The position numbers and the translations under genes were made by a program. This document shows, one piece after another, positions 34,414 to 43,479 of a stretch of DNA of 64,000 nt (positions are counted from its first letter, which is position 1; each line of letters opens with the position of its first letter). This DNA is from Agrobacterium larrymoorei (GTDB lineage: Bacteria; Pseudomonadota; Alphaproteobacteria; Rhizobiales; Rhizobiaceae), in NCBI RefSeq assembly GCF_013322225.1, contig NZ_JAAMFB010000030.1, positions 1 to 64,000 on the forward strand, read 5' to 3'. A model generated the notes under the pieces. The model worked only from the letters and a program-made list of their open reading frames with translations. It was not told where the DNA came from and made no database searches.

Positions 34414-35818
34414 GCGTATTTCCGATCACGATAGCGCTGATATTTTCGCGTGTATTTTCGATCAGTGCTTCCTGCACCAGCGCGTTGGCGCAGTCTTTGA
34501 TCGGAGTGTCTACGATGATCTCGGCGACGGTCCTTTCCTTCAAAGCCTGTATCAGCGGGGCGCTACACAGCAGCAATCGGTCCTTGGGATTCCAGCCATC
34601 TTTAACCACGTCCGGTCGGAATTGCTGTGAATGACCGATGCATTGCGAAAGTTGTCTTTTTAGACCGACGATGACGTGATCTCGCGTCAAGAGATGCATT
34701 GTGCCGTCTTTCAAAAGGTAGGCCCGCGCATCGCCCGACCATAAAACGGTCAATGCGTTTTCAAAGAAGGACGCAGTCACCACGCTTGCCATCGGACGGA
34801 CCGAGTTCTCTGAGAGGGTGCGCGATAAAAGCAGTGAGTTGACCGTGCCGAGTTTGCCTCGAATTTCCCGAGCGGATGTTTCGGGATCGCGTCCACTGAC
34901 ATCGGCCATGATATTTGTTGTCAGTCGCGCTGCCTCGATTGCGCTGGAACTGTCTCCTAATCCATCGGCGAGAGCAAAGAGTGCCGGGTCTTTGGATACG
35001 AACAGGGAATCGGCATTGGTGGAAAGGCGCGTTCCCGCATGCGTGGCGTAACTATAAACGATCCGTATGGGGGGCGCTGCCGACCGCTGTACCGGGCGTC
35101 CTCGGTCCACTCCGGTATCGGCGGGCTTCAAAGATTGTCGTTCGATCTGACGATCTTCCTGCACCTCTCGTTTTTCTGGGGCCTCCACCACTTCCTGAAA
35201 CAGCCGCACGAAGTCGCTCGTCTTGGGCTTACCCTCGAATTTGACGCCGCGCACCTTTCGGCTTTCCGGGTCGATATGCCACCATAGACTGGTTGGCACG
35301 CCATTGCGGGCGGGGGAGATTGGCAGATCCTCATCGTCTTCACGTGGCTTGGGCAGGCGGAGGCGCTTTATGGCAGCGGTAAAACGCGCCATCTCGAAAT
35401 CTCCAGTCATGGATGTCTCCGCAAGCGCCTCTGCAGCCATGAACCATGTTTCGTCCAGATATAGCGACCTCGGGTGCTGCTTGAATTTCGTCAGTTGCGC
35501 GATGACAACGAGCGGAAACTTTCGCCCAACACGATCCTTGCTTGGTAGCAGGACGCCTGCAAACGCCGAATTTCCCCAGACACCGCGCTCGATAATAAAC
35601 CGGCGTGGAGGGGAGGACAAAAATGTCGCCGACCATTTGCCAGAGAGAACCTCCGCGCAAGCATGCATGCCGGCCCGAATCCACTCGTCGAGAGCCGTTA
35701 TGAACTCTCGTTCCAGCCCTTCGGAAATGAAGTCGCCATGGCTCGGCACCTTGCCGAAAAAACCGATACGGTCGTTTTCGGTGATAGCGAGTGCTGGTTT
35801 TGCTCCTTGGGTTGCCAT
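34403..35818 (-). CDS. tagF-pppA: TagF-PppA fusion, T6SS post-translational repressor
   Basis: The 471-residue protein joins two domains. TagF (about residues 15-190) shows GFFGKVPSHGDFISEGL and RFIIERGVWGNSAFAGVLLPS. A PP2C-type PppA domain (about 230-471) shows TNADSLFVSKDPALFALADGLGD and LWSGDARAYLL. The same fusion is known in A. tumefaciens, where it represses secretion. Two late PP2C metal-site motifs are altered here: the usual SDG reads SAP (Ala420), and the terminal DN reads EN (Glu458-Asn459). Phosphatase activity may therefore be weak or lost, leaving TagF as the acting part; this is inferred. Confidence 0.9.
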   Translation of the reverse strand: MATQGAKPALAITENDRIGFFGKVPSHGDFISEGLEREFITALDEWIRAGMHACAEVLSGKWSATFLSSPPRRFIIERGVWGNSAFAGVLLPSKDRVGRKFPLVVIAQLTKFKQHPRSLYLDETWFMAAEALAETSMTGDFEMARFTAAIKRLRLPKPREDDEDLPISPARNGVPTSLWWHIDPESRKVRGVKFEGKPKTSDFVRLFQEVVEAPEKREVQEDRQIERQSLKPADTGVDRGRPVQRSAAPPIRIVYSYATHAGTRLSTNADSLFVSKDPALFALADGLGDSSSAIEAARLTTNIMADVSGRDPETSAREIRGKLGTVNSLLLSRTLSENSVRPMASVVTASFFENALTVLWSGDARAYLLKDGTMHLLTRDHVIVGLKRQLSQCIGHSQQFRPDVVKDGWNPKDRLLLCSAPLIQALKERTVAEIIVDTPIKDCANALVQEALIENTRENISAIVIGNTLER

Positions 35819-35952
35819 CAGCCGAAATCAACAACGCGTTCGGCCATTTTCCTCGTCATGAGCCTTGCTCCTCCCTTTGTTTGGTCGTCCTGCATCGGAA
35901 CTTTGTTTGCGCTCTTTGACAAACGCGCACTTCAACGCTTCGGAACAACGCA

Positions 35953-38900
35953 TCAGAACTGTGCCGGGCAGGCGAATTTGGATAGTGCCTCCAGCTTGAA
36001 CGGGTTTAGAACGGAGCCGAATTGAACATCGAATTCGGCAGCTTGTCCGTTGTTTTCAAAGCGTGCTCTCAATATATCGCCAGACTGATCTCTGATCTGC
36101 GCATCATCGAAGAGGCGGAAGGGCGACCAGTCGCCATTTTCAGTTTTCGCCTGCTGCCAGCCGCCAGGCTGGAACGCGATGCGGGAAAGATTTGCGCTGT
36201 TGTCGGCAGAAGGCCAGTTGATGGACTTTGCCTGGACCGGTCCATGATAATAGACCACGCGTTCTCCTTCTATCTCCAGCATGACGGCGCTCGACGCATC
36301 GCTGAGTGAGACGGGCTTTACGTTGATGGAAACGAGCGGCGCTTCGCTTCCGTTGGGAAAGAAGGCGCGAAAGATTTTGTCGGCGTTTTCGAATTGAGCG
36401 ATGGCATCGCTCGGTATGCCCTCGGCTCCAAACGTTCCCTTCCAGCTCCATGGTGTTGTGGTTTTGTCGACAAATGGCTCCATCCGCTGCTTGAAGAAGC
36501 TTTGGAACACGCCTTCCGGTCCGAATAGGCGGGTGAAGTCCGCCATGGCAACGTCGCGGGGAGATGCTCTGTCGAAGGGATAGCGACCTGAAACCACTGA
36601 GGAGCAAAGAGATGCTGAATCTGCCGCCCAAAGATCTGCGATGCGGCTTCGCGCCGATTTGACGGCCAGCGAACCGACATCGGCGGAGACGCCTGCGATC
36701 CACACATCGAGCGGATTGGGAAGCTGGCGTGCCTGTTGTAGCAAGTCTTGGTTGGCCTTGGTCAACTGGCTGTCAACATCGAACACCCTGGCAACCTCAT
36801 CGGATGTTGTTGCAGAACGCGCAAGTTGCTCATTGAGCGACTTGATGTTGGCCAGCAATTGTTCCGAGGGAGTTCCCGCCTGTCTGCCTTCGCCATTTTG
36901 TCCACTGCTTGGCGTGGAGGGCGCGTTGGCGGCCAGCATGTCACGAAGTCTTGCATAAGGATCGGCAGCATCGACCGTCGCTGCCAGAATTGTCGACGTG
37001 GCGTCGCCATCGGCAGTCGAGGCGAGAGTGGTCAGGCTTGCACCCGCGTTCGGTCGAAGGTCCGTGGCATCGGCAATGGATTTTGCTGCCTCGATGACGA
37101 TATTGCGGTCGTTTGCCAGAATACGCGTGGTCTCCACCGCGTCTCCCAGCGTTTGCGATGGCTTGACGCGGATGTCGGAAAGAACATCGGCCCAGCGTTT
37201 TTCAAAACGGTCGAAATAGATTTGCAAGGCAGCTTGGGCAACCTGCTCAACCGTTGCTCCGCGTATCGCATCGTCCGAACCTCGAACCCAATCTTCGGAA
37301 AGCGCAACACGAGAAGCATAAGCTACCTGCGGGATGACGACGGTGCGATATCCGTTTGCAGTGAAGAGGCCCTCTATTCCATCCACCAATGGCGTCTTGC
37401 TTCGACGCTCGAAGGCGCGTTCGCCAAGAGGGCCGAAGGCGGAAGAAGGGCTCCAGTCAGCCAAAGCACGCGCCTCTGGCAACCCTGCCAGAATGTCATA
37501 GGCGCGGGTACCGATCGCCTGATTGCGGATCGTCTCACGGGCCTTTGCTATCAGTCTGGCGTCAAGTTCAATCGGTGCCAGTATGCCATTCGCCAGTGCG
37601 CCTGCATGTGCATTCAGCGAGGCGCGAGCCGCCGCGCGCCCGTCGCCCGGGTAGAGCGAGGCGAACATGTCCTGCGCCTGAACGGTGAGGAAATTACGGT
37701 CGAGCGTGCCAAGCCCTCCAAGCATGCCATAGAGCTTGAGCGAGTTGAAAGTCCGGGTGATATCCGTCTGGTCTTCCAGTTGCTTTTGCAGTTGCACGAT
37801 CATGCGCGGCAACAGCAATGCGTTGAGGGCGCGTTGATAGGCGTCGCGCTGACGCCCTGCGATTTTCTGCTCTTGATCCAGACCAAAACTAACGTTCCAG
37901 ATGCGGCCCTCTTCAAAGCCTGCATTGGTATCGCGCAGATTGTCGAGAGCGGGCAGGACGCGCAAAAAGTCCGCATCCGAAACATTTCTCACTGATATTC
38001 CTTGCACCAGTTGTTCGTAAGCATTGAGCTTTCGATCCGCCTCTGCGAGCGCCTGCGTGTTTGAAAAATAGGTTGATATCCAGCCTGTAAACACCACGGC
38101 CAGGACAGCAGCCGATAGCCCGTAGGCAATTCTGCGCACGAGCAACTGGCGTCCTGAAAGACGTTTGTCGCGCATGACAAGTGCCGCCTCGGGAAAAATC
38201 ACGTCCTTGAACAGGCGCGGCAGGAAGTAACTGCGACGCGCGCGAGGATTTGTCGCCGTTGCTTCCGACTGGGTGCCGGAGGCAAGATACACGCCCCGCA
38301 GCAACGGTGCTTCGATCAGTTGCGAACTGGCACATAGTTCGCTCAGCGCCTCATGCAGTCGGTCCTTAAGGCGACCGAGTTCGGCAGGAAAACGGAAGAT
38401 ACGACCTCGAATTTCGGCATTCTGTTCCTGCTGCAAACGTTCGATCAACATCGCATCGACGCGCTGCTGCAAAAGTTCGAACTCCTCCATGAAGCGCTGC
38501 GGCAAATCCTGCGCAGAATAGCTTTCATCCAGCTTGAAGGTCGTTCCCCACACCTGCTGTCGGTCGGACTTATTGAAACCGTCGAAGAATTCCACGAAGC
38601 CATCGAGAAGGTCCGCCTTCGTCAGCACGAGATAGACGGGAACGCGGGCATGCAGATATTCGTCAAGCTCCGATAGGCGCTGCCGGATGGACCGCAGCTC
38701 CTGCTTTTGCTCTTCGGGGTCACGCGTTAGCAGATCGTGAATGGAAAGCGTGACCAGCGCGCCGTTGATCGGCTGCGAACGACGGTAGCGGCGCAGAAGA
38801 TTGAGAAAGCCTTCCCAACCGGCTTTCGATGAGCCGTCGAGATCGTCCTGCGTCGTGTAGCGGCCTGCCGTATCGATAAGGATCGCCTCATCGGTGAACC

Positions 38901-39435
38901 ACCAGTTGCAGTTACGCGTTCCACCAATGCCTTTGACCGCGTTTTCACCAAGCGCATCACCCAGCGGAAATTGAAGGCCGGAATTGGTTAGCGCCGTGGT
39001 CTTGCCGGAACCCGGCGCACCAAAGATCACATACCATGGCAGATCGTAGATATAGCCGAAGCGCTTTTTGGTGACACGCCGCAAAAGCGCCAAAGCTTCC
39101 TTCAGGCGGGACTGGATTTCACCGACCTCGGCCTGCCGGTTTGCCAGCGCCTCTTGCTCGATACTGTCGACAAGCTCTTTGTCCTGCTTACGTGCCCGGT
39201 AGAGCGTGACGCCGATATAGATCAGCCAGACGATCAATATCACGCCAATGGCGATCACACGCGCCTGAGTCGTGCCGAACGGTTTGAAATCACCGAAGGA
39301 GACGAGGTAGCCGTAGAACCATATGACGACACAGAGTGCGACCGCCCACAGAAGCGAGATAAAGCGGCGACCGATCAGTGCAGCGTAGCTGTCGACATAA
39401 GACCGGATTGTATAAAAATAACTCAGCGGGTTCAT
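35953..39435 (-). CDS. tssM: T6SS membrane complex protein TssM (IcmF)
   Basis: This 1160-residue inner-membrane protein has two N-terminal TM helices (near residues 25-45 and 60-77). A cytoplasmic domain with Walker A GAPGSGKTT (near residue 140) and an NTPase region (AILIDTAGRYTTQDD) follows. A third TM lies near residues 445-465 (IAYGLSAAVLAVVFTGWIST). The large periplasmic part carries the IcmF-related and DUF1215 C-terminal domains. It spans the envelope and joins TssL to the outer membrane. Its ATG overlaps the tssL stop by 4 bases. A 134-base gap without features separates it from tagF-pppA. Confidence 0.95.
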   Translation of the reverse strand: MNPLSYFYTIRSYVDSYAALIGRRFISLLWAVALCVVIWFYGYLVSFGDFKPFGTTQARVIAIGVILIVWLIYIGVTLYRARKQDKELVDSIEQEALANRQAEVGEIQSRLKEALALLRRVTKKRFGYIYDLPWYVIFGAPGSGKTTALTNSGLQFPLGDALGENAVKGIGGTRNCNWWFTDEAILIDTAGRYTTQDDLDGSSKAGWEGFLNLLRRYRRSQPINGALVTLSIHDLLTRDPEEQKQELRSIRQRLSELDEYLHARVPVYLVLTKADLLDGFVEFFDGFNKSDRQQVWGTTFKLDESYSAQDLPQRFMEEFELLQQRVDAMLIERLQQEQNAEIRGRIFRFPAELGRLKDRLHEALSELCASSQLIEAPLLRGVYLASGTQSEATATNPRARRSYFLPRLFKDVIFPEAALVMRDKRLSGRQLLVRRIAYGLSAAVLAVVFTGWISTYFSNTQALAEADRKLNAYEQLVQGISVRNVSDADFLRVLPALDNLRDTNAGFEEGRIWNVSFGLDQEQKIAGRQRDAYQRALNALLLPRMIVQLQKQLEDQTDITRTFNSLKLYGMLGGLGTLDRNFLTVQAQDMFASLYPGDGRAAARASLNAHAGALANGILAPIELDARLIAKARETIRNQAIGTRAYDILAGLPEARALADWSPSSAFGPLGERAFERRSKTPLVDGIEGLFTANGYRTVVIPQVAYASRVALSEDWVRGSDDAIRGATVEQVAQAALQIYFDRFEKRWADVLSDIRVKPSQTLGDAVETTRILANDRNIVIEAAKSIADATDLRPNAGASLTTLASTADGDATSTILAATVDAADPYARLRDMLAANAPSTPSSGQNGEGRQAGTPSEQLLANIKSLNEQLARSATTSDEVARVFDVDSQLTKANQDLLQQARQLPNPLDVWIAGVSADVGSLAVKSARSRIADLWAADSASLCSSVVSGRYPFDRASPRDVAMADFTRLFGPEGVFQSFFKQRMEPFVDKTTTPWSWKGTFGAEGIPSDAIAQFENADKIFRAFFPNGSEAPLVSINVKPVSLSDASSAVMLEIEGERVVYYHGPVQAKSINWPSADNSANLSRIAFQPGGWQQAKTENGDWSPFRLFDDAQIRDQSGDILRARFENNGQAAEFDVQFGSVLNPFKLEALSKFACPAQF

Positions 39436-40946
39436 TGCTGGGCTCCTGGCTGCGTTCCGGTGTTCGTCTGGATGGCGGGCGAGAGAATGCCCGCATCGCT
39501 CAGCTTTTCGTCCGGGTTCGTCAGCACCATAATTTCCGTTCGCCTGTTGATTTCACGTCCTTCTGCCGTCGAGTTGTCTGCGATTGGGTCGCTGTCGGCG
39601 CGCCCCTCGGTAAGGATCGCTTCGGGGCCGGTAAACTGTGAGAGGAGATCGCCGACCGCCTTGGCTCGGGCCTCGGAAAGGTGCCAGTTGGAGGGGAATT
39701 CGATTGTCTTGATCGGGACATTATCTGTGTAACCAATGACAACCGCGCGGAATTTCTCGGCTGCGAGCGCTCCGCCGATCCGTTGTATCAGGTCACGGAA
39801 CTGCGGACTGACCTCAGCGCTACCGACGCTAAACAGGCCGGAATTGTTGATGCGAACGCGAAGCCGTCCATTGACATCTGCCAGCGTAACGAGGTTCTTG
39901 TCCACTTCCGGCTGGAGGAAAGCCATCAGTTTTTCAAGCCGTGATGGCTCGCGAGGTACAAGTACTGGTGGGCGCTCCACGACAACCGCTTCGGGTTCTT
40001 TCGGCACAGCAGGCGGCTCTGAAGGAGCAGGCGGTGCCGCAATCAGAACGCTCGGCGTTTCATTGGGCGGAAGCTTTGCCAGCCTTTCGAACGTCGCGTC
40101 AGATGCGTTATTCAGTGTCAGTGTGAAGAAGAGATATCCGAAAGCAAAGGCGAGTGCGATAAGTGACAACAGCGTCCAGAGTGCAGCCATTGTGCGCAGT
40201 GGCGTGTGGCGCGCCTGCACGCCCTGCCAGTGCGGTGAAAGCTCCCGCTCAAATGCGCCATATTGACCAATCAGCGTCTTGTAGAGGCTGTCGCGAATGC
40301 GGGAAAGCTCCAGCGCACCTTTTGGTGAAACGCGGGTGCGTCCCTCGAAGGCCAAGGACAGGCTGAGATAGATCAGCAGAAGTAGGTCCTTGTTTGCGCC
40401 GGGGGATTGATGGAAGTGATCAAGAATATCGAACACCCTGTCGCCGCCGGTCACATCATTGTGGAATGTGGATACCAGACCGGAGCGTGCCCAACCGGCG
40501 CGTACGCCCCAAGGCTTGCTCAGGATCACGTCGTCCACCGTCGCGCATACGACGTAATGCGCGGCTCTGGCTCGTTCCGGGCTGATGCGTGCGGAAGCTA
40601 GATCGCGCTCGTAACGGGTGATTGCTTCGAGGCAGGCGCGGCGGAGATGCTCGGGGTCCGGCTGCGCGTTGCTGAAACGCAGCACATGGGCAAGGTTCAG
40701 AAGCGGTGCTGCGGATTGAACCAGCGTAGGGACTTCTTCTCCGCCGAAACGGAAGTTAGCCAAAAGCGTATCGATAGGCAGCGCGCCGGTATTATTGCGC
40801 GGACGTTCAGGCACGTCATCATTCTCGATGATGTCATCGAGAATGGCCGCCATGTTGCGTGCATTCTGGTTTCGGCGTCGGCTTTCGTCGGTGATTTCCA
40901 CCACCGTCGGTAAATCCTGCCAGGAAGAGGGCTTTTCGTTGCTCAT
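39432..40946 (-). CDS. tssL: T6SS membrane complex protein TssL with OmpA-like C-terminus
   Basis: From the ATG at 40946 (4-base overlap with tssK) the protein has 504 residues. A cytoplasmic DotU/IcmH domain (residues about 65-270) precedes one TM (MAALWTLLSLIALAFAFGYLFFTL). The periplasmic end is an OmpA/MotB-like peptidoglycan-binding domain (VVIGYTDNVPIK, LSEARAKAVGDLL, NRRTEIMV). With this start, residue 14 is Thr in DLPTVVEITDE, the same position as the Thr14 phosphorylated by PpkA in A. tumefaciens. A start at 40961 would shift it. The protein anchors the secretion machine in the inner membrane. Confidence 0.93.
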   Translation of the reverse strand: MSNEKPSSWQDLPTVVEITDESRRRNQNARNMAAILDDIIENDDVPERPRNNTGALPIDTLLANFRFGGEEVPTLVQSAAPLLNLAHVLRFSNAQPDPEHLRRACLEAITRYERDLASARISPERARAAHYVVCATVDDVILSKPWGVRAGWARSGLVSTFHNDVTGGDRVFDILDHFHQSPGANKDLLLLIYLSLSLAFEGRTRVSPKGALELSRIRDSLYKTLIGQYGAFERELSPHWQGVQARHTPLRTMAALWTLLSLIALAFAFGYLFFTLTLNNASDATFERLAKLPPNETPSVLIAAPPAPSEPPAVPKEPEAVVVERPPVLVPREPSRLEKLMAFLQPEVDKNLVTLADVNGRLRVRINNSGLFSVGSAEVSPQFRDLIQRIGGALAAEKFRAVVIGYTDNVPIKTIEFPSNWHLSEARAKAVGDLLSQFTGPEAILTEGRADSDPIADNSTAEGREINRRTEIMVLTNPDEKLSDAGILSPAIQTNTGTQPGAQQ

Positions 40947-42283
40947 TCGCGTAATGCCCACATTTCGAGTTCAAGACCGGGAAACTCGCCCGCAAGATGC
41001 AGGGCGATGGCGCCAGACGTTTCAAGCTGTTTCCACAAGGGGGATTTCGTATCGATTTCGAAATAGATCGTGCCTGAGCGATAAGGCAGCTGGCGTGGCA
41101 GAACGGGCAGGGACCTCACCGGGATACCGGGCAGTGCCACGTTGACGAGTTCGGAAATCCTCTCCACCGGTCCGACCTTGATCTGGGCTGGCAGCCTGCG
41201 GCGAATATCTTCTGCCGGCATGTCCGCACGAACGGCGAGCACGAAACCCGCATCGCGCAGCAATGTGCGGTCATGGATAGTTCCGACGCGAACGCCGTGA
41301 CGGCGCTCTACGAGGTCGATGGCGACGGCAGCCTGCTCCAGCACCGCCGAAAGCGATGTCCGAAGATCGTCGAACACGGCAGCAAAACTAGCTTTCAAGT
41401 CATCGTGCCGGTATGGCGGAAAGTCCGTTGCGCGCTTTTTTTCGGTTGTGAAGGTTGCCAGTTCTCCGGCCAGTTGAATGCAGTCCTCATAGAAACGGAT
41501 AGGGTGAAATCGGGTGGCGTTGGCCGAGCGATGCGCGAGCAGCGGATCTGCGCGGTTGAGGATTTGCAGCAGAAAGTAATCGCCGACTTCCGCCGTTCCA
41601 CGGATCGTTGGATCACCAATGCGCTCCGAAATCGCCTGCGCGCGATGACGCACGATGCCAAGAAGTTCCGTCAGAAGCTCGTTCAACCTTGGGGCTGCCG
41701 CGCAGTTCAGACAGGGCGGAATGAAGTCTGGGTCAAGAATGACAGCGCGGTCAGAACGTACTTCAATAATCCGCGCCAAGCCTATGAGATCATAGCCGGA
41801 AAGGTCATCTCCTGTTTTCAGGAATTTGAGGCTGAGACGTCCGACATCTATCGGTGCTACAAATTCCGTGTCGACATTCGCATCTGAGGCCTCATAGGCG
41901 GATGCGACAAAGCGGACGCTGCTGGTATCGGCGCCGCCATTCGTAGACATGTCCGCCTTGCCGGGCTGACGCGCAGGAAGCGCGAGATAGACGATGGCAT
42001 TCTTGACGCTGTCGTCCAGCTCCAACGGTGGCGGCAGATCGGAATCTTCCGGTGCTTCGAATGGTGTCCCATCCGGCAATATGCCCCGCAGGTTCGAGAG
42101 TGCGAACTGGCCGATGGCAAGCGCGCTGCGATCGATACCGATTTCAGCCACACCCCATGGATAGGGAGAAAGATTTCGCGTGGTGTTGCGGACCAGTCGT
42201 TCCGTCCAGCGGTCGGACTGCTGAAAATGCTGTACGCGAAGGAACATGCCCTCGCTCCATGCAACGCGATTTTCATGCCTCAT
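40943..42283 (-). CDS. tssK: T6SS baseplate protein TssK
   Basis: The 446-residue protein begins NRVAWSEGMFLRVQHFQQSDRW, matching the conserved WxEGMFLxPQHFQ motif of TssK. It continues with GVAEIGIDRSALAIGQFALSNLRGILPDG. TssK is the trimeric adaptor that joins the baseplate to the TssL-TssM membrane complex. It lies between fha (11-base overlap) and tssL (4-base overlap). Confidence 0.94.
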   Translation of the reverse strand: MRHENRVAWSEGMFLRVQHFQQSDRWTERLVRNTTRNLSPYPWGVAEIGIDRSALAIGQFALSNLRGILPDGTPFEAPEDSDLPPPLELDDSVKNAIVYLALPARQPGKADMSTNGGADTSSVRFVASAYEASDANVDTEFVAPIDVGRLSLKFLKTGDDLSGYDLIGLARIIEVRSDRAVILDPDFIPPCLNCAAAPRLNELLTELLGIVRHRAQAISERIGDPTIRGTAEVGDYFLLQILNRADPLLAHRSANATRFHPIRFYEDCIQLAGELATFTTEKKRATDFPPYRHDDLKASFAAVFDDLRTSLSAVLEQAAVAIDLVERRHGVRVGTIHDRTLLRDAGFVLAVRADMPAEDIRRRLPAQIKVGPVERISELVNVALPGIPVRSLPVLPRQLPYRSGTIYFEIDTKSPLWKQLETSGAIALHLAGEFPGLELEMWALRE

Positions 42284-43469
42284 TGCTTTGATTTACCCCT
42301 TCTTCGCCCGCAACTATCTCAGGAATGCTTGCAGGTGCGGCTTCGCCGCGCGCCGCCCGTTGCAAGAACTCCCTGACCGACAGTTGACGGCCACCTTCTT
42401 CAAATTGCTTTTTGTAAACAGTCCAATAGTCAGTGCGCGTAATCATTCCGCGCCAGTCCTTTCGCTCTATTTTCGAGCGCAGGTCATTTCCGGTATCTGC
42501 TTTCGCCTCCAGCAAGCGAGGCTCAAGCTGTTGTGTGCAAGTCCCAATCATCGTTTCCAAAGTGGCTGCAAGCTGACGCTGTTGCTGGATCAGCGCTTCG
42601 ATACGGCCGCCCAATGGCGAGTGTCTGTCCCTCGCGGGCGCTGGCTCTATATCGAGGACAGCCAGACACTCGGCGCTTTCCCGCTCGAGTTGTGCCAGAA
42701 GTTCCGCAATTGGTTCTGGCGTTACAGACACCGTCGCGGGGAGCTCTTCGTCTGCGTCGAAATTGCCCGCTTTGCTCTCAAAAACCGCATCGAAATCCTG
42801 GCTTGACTGTCGCGGTGCCGGTCGAGACACCATGACAGGCGTGTTGAGCGCATCTGTATGCTCATGCTTGCTGCTTTCAACTGGCTCGTCGTTCCAGTCA
42901 TCCGGCAGAACGGTGCCAAAGCCGCCGGTCGAGGGGGGCTCGTTCCAGCCGATCGTCACGTTGCGCGACATCGATTTCGCTCTGGATTTTGGCTTTTCAG
43001 CCGCCTCCTGCGGCCAGTCGTCATTCGATGCCGCTTCGCCCAGAACACCGCGCGCGGAGCGACCATTTGGCGCGATATCGGACAGGATGGCGGAAATCGT
43101 CAAAGTCTCATCGCTTACCCGCAGTTTGGCGTCCGGATCGCTGAACTCCATATCTGCATCACCGCTGATCGCGACGGTGAAGATTTGCCCGGCGATATTG
43201 ATTTGCGATCCATCTTTCAGCCGCGCGCTCTCGCCTTCCAACAACAGCTGTCCATCAACAAGTGTGCCGTTGGCGCTCTGGTCGACAATGACGAAACCGT
43301 CCCGGTCGCGGGTCAGCGTGCAGTGCAGTTTGGAGACGCGGCGTTCGCCGTCATCGATTTGCCAGTCACAGTCGTGGGAGCGGCCGACCTTGCGGCGTCC
43401 ATGTTCGAAACTCCAGCGGTTTTCTTTTCCCGCCGTCTCCCTGTCTGCTCCTTTTAGCGCCAGCTGCAT
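42273..43469 (-). CDS. fha: T6SS Fha protein (forkhead-associated domain)
   Basis: The 398-residue protein carries an FHA domain at residues about 20-100 (RKVGRSHDCDWQIDDGERRVSKLHCTL and QSANGTLVDGQ). These give the phosphothreonine-binding Arg, Ser, His and Asn-Gly pattern. A long low-complexity linker follows. The C-terminal part (LDIEPAPARDRHSPLGGRIEALIQQQ, TDYWTVYKKQFEEGG) is the TagH-like region. In A. tumefaciens Fha binds PpkA-phosphorylated TssL and promotes secretion. It overlaps tssK by 11 bases. Confidence 0.9.
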   Translation of the reverse strand: MQLALKGADRETAGKENRWSFEHGRRKVGRSHDCDWQIDDGERRVSKLHCTLTRDRDGFVIVDQSANGTLVDGQLLLEGESARLKDGSQINIAGQIFTVAISGDADMEFSDPDAKLRVSDETLTISAILSDIAPNGRSARGVLGEAASNDDWPQEAAEKPKSRAKSMSRNVTIGWNEPPSTGGFGTVLPDDWNDEPVESSKHEHTDALNTPVMVSRPAPRQSSQDFDAVFESKAGNFDADEELPATVSVTPEPIAELLAQLERESAECLAVLDIEPAPARDRHSPLGGRIEALIQQQRQLAATLETMIGTCTQQLEPRLLEAKADTGNDLRSKIERKDWRGMITRTDYWTVYKKQFEEGGRQLSVREFLQRAARGEAAPASIPEIVAGEEGVNQSNEA

Positions 43470-43479
43470 TTTGCGCTCC

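Noticed and set aside
36748..37995. 415-codon plus-strand frame inside tssM
   Set aside because: It lies antisense to the conserved periplasmic part of TssM and shows no protein family features.
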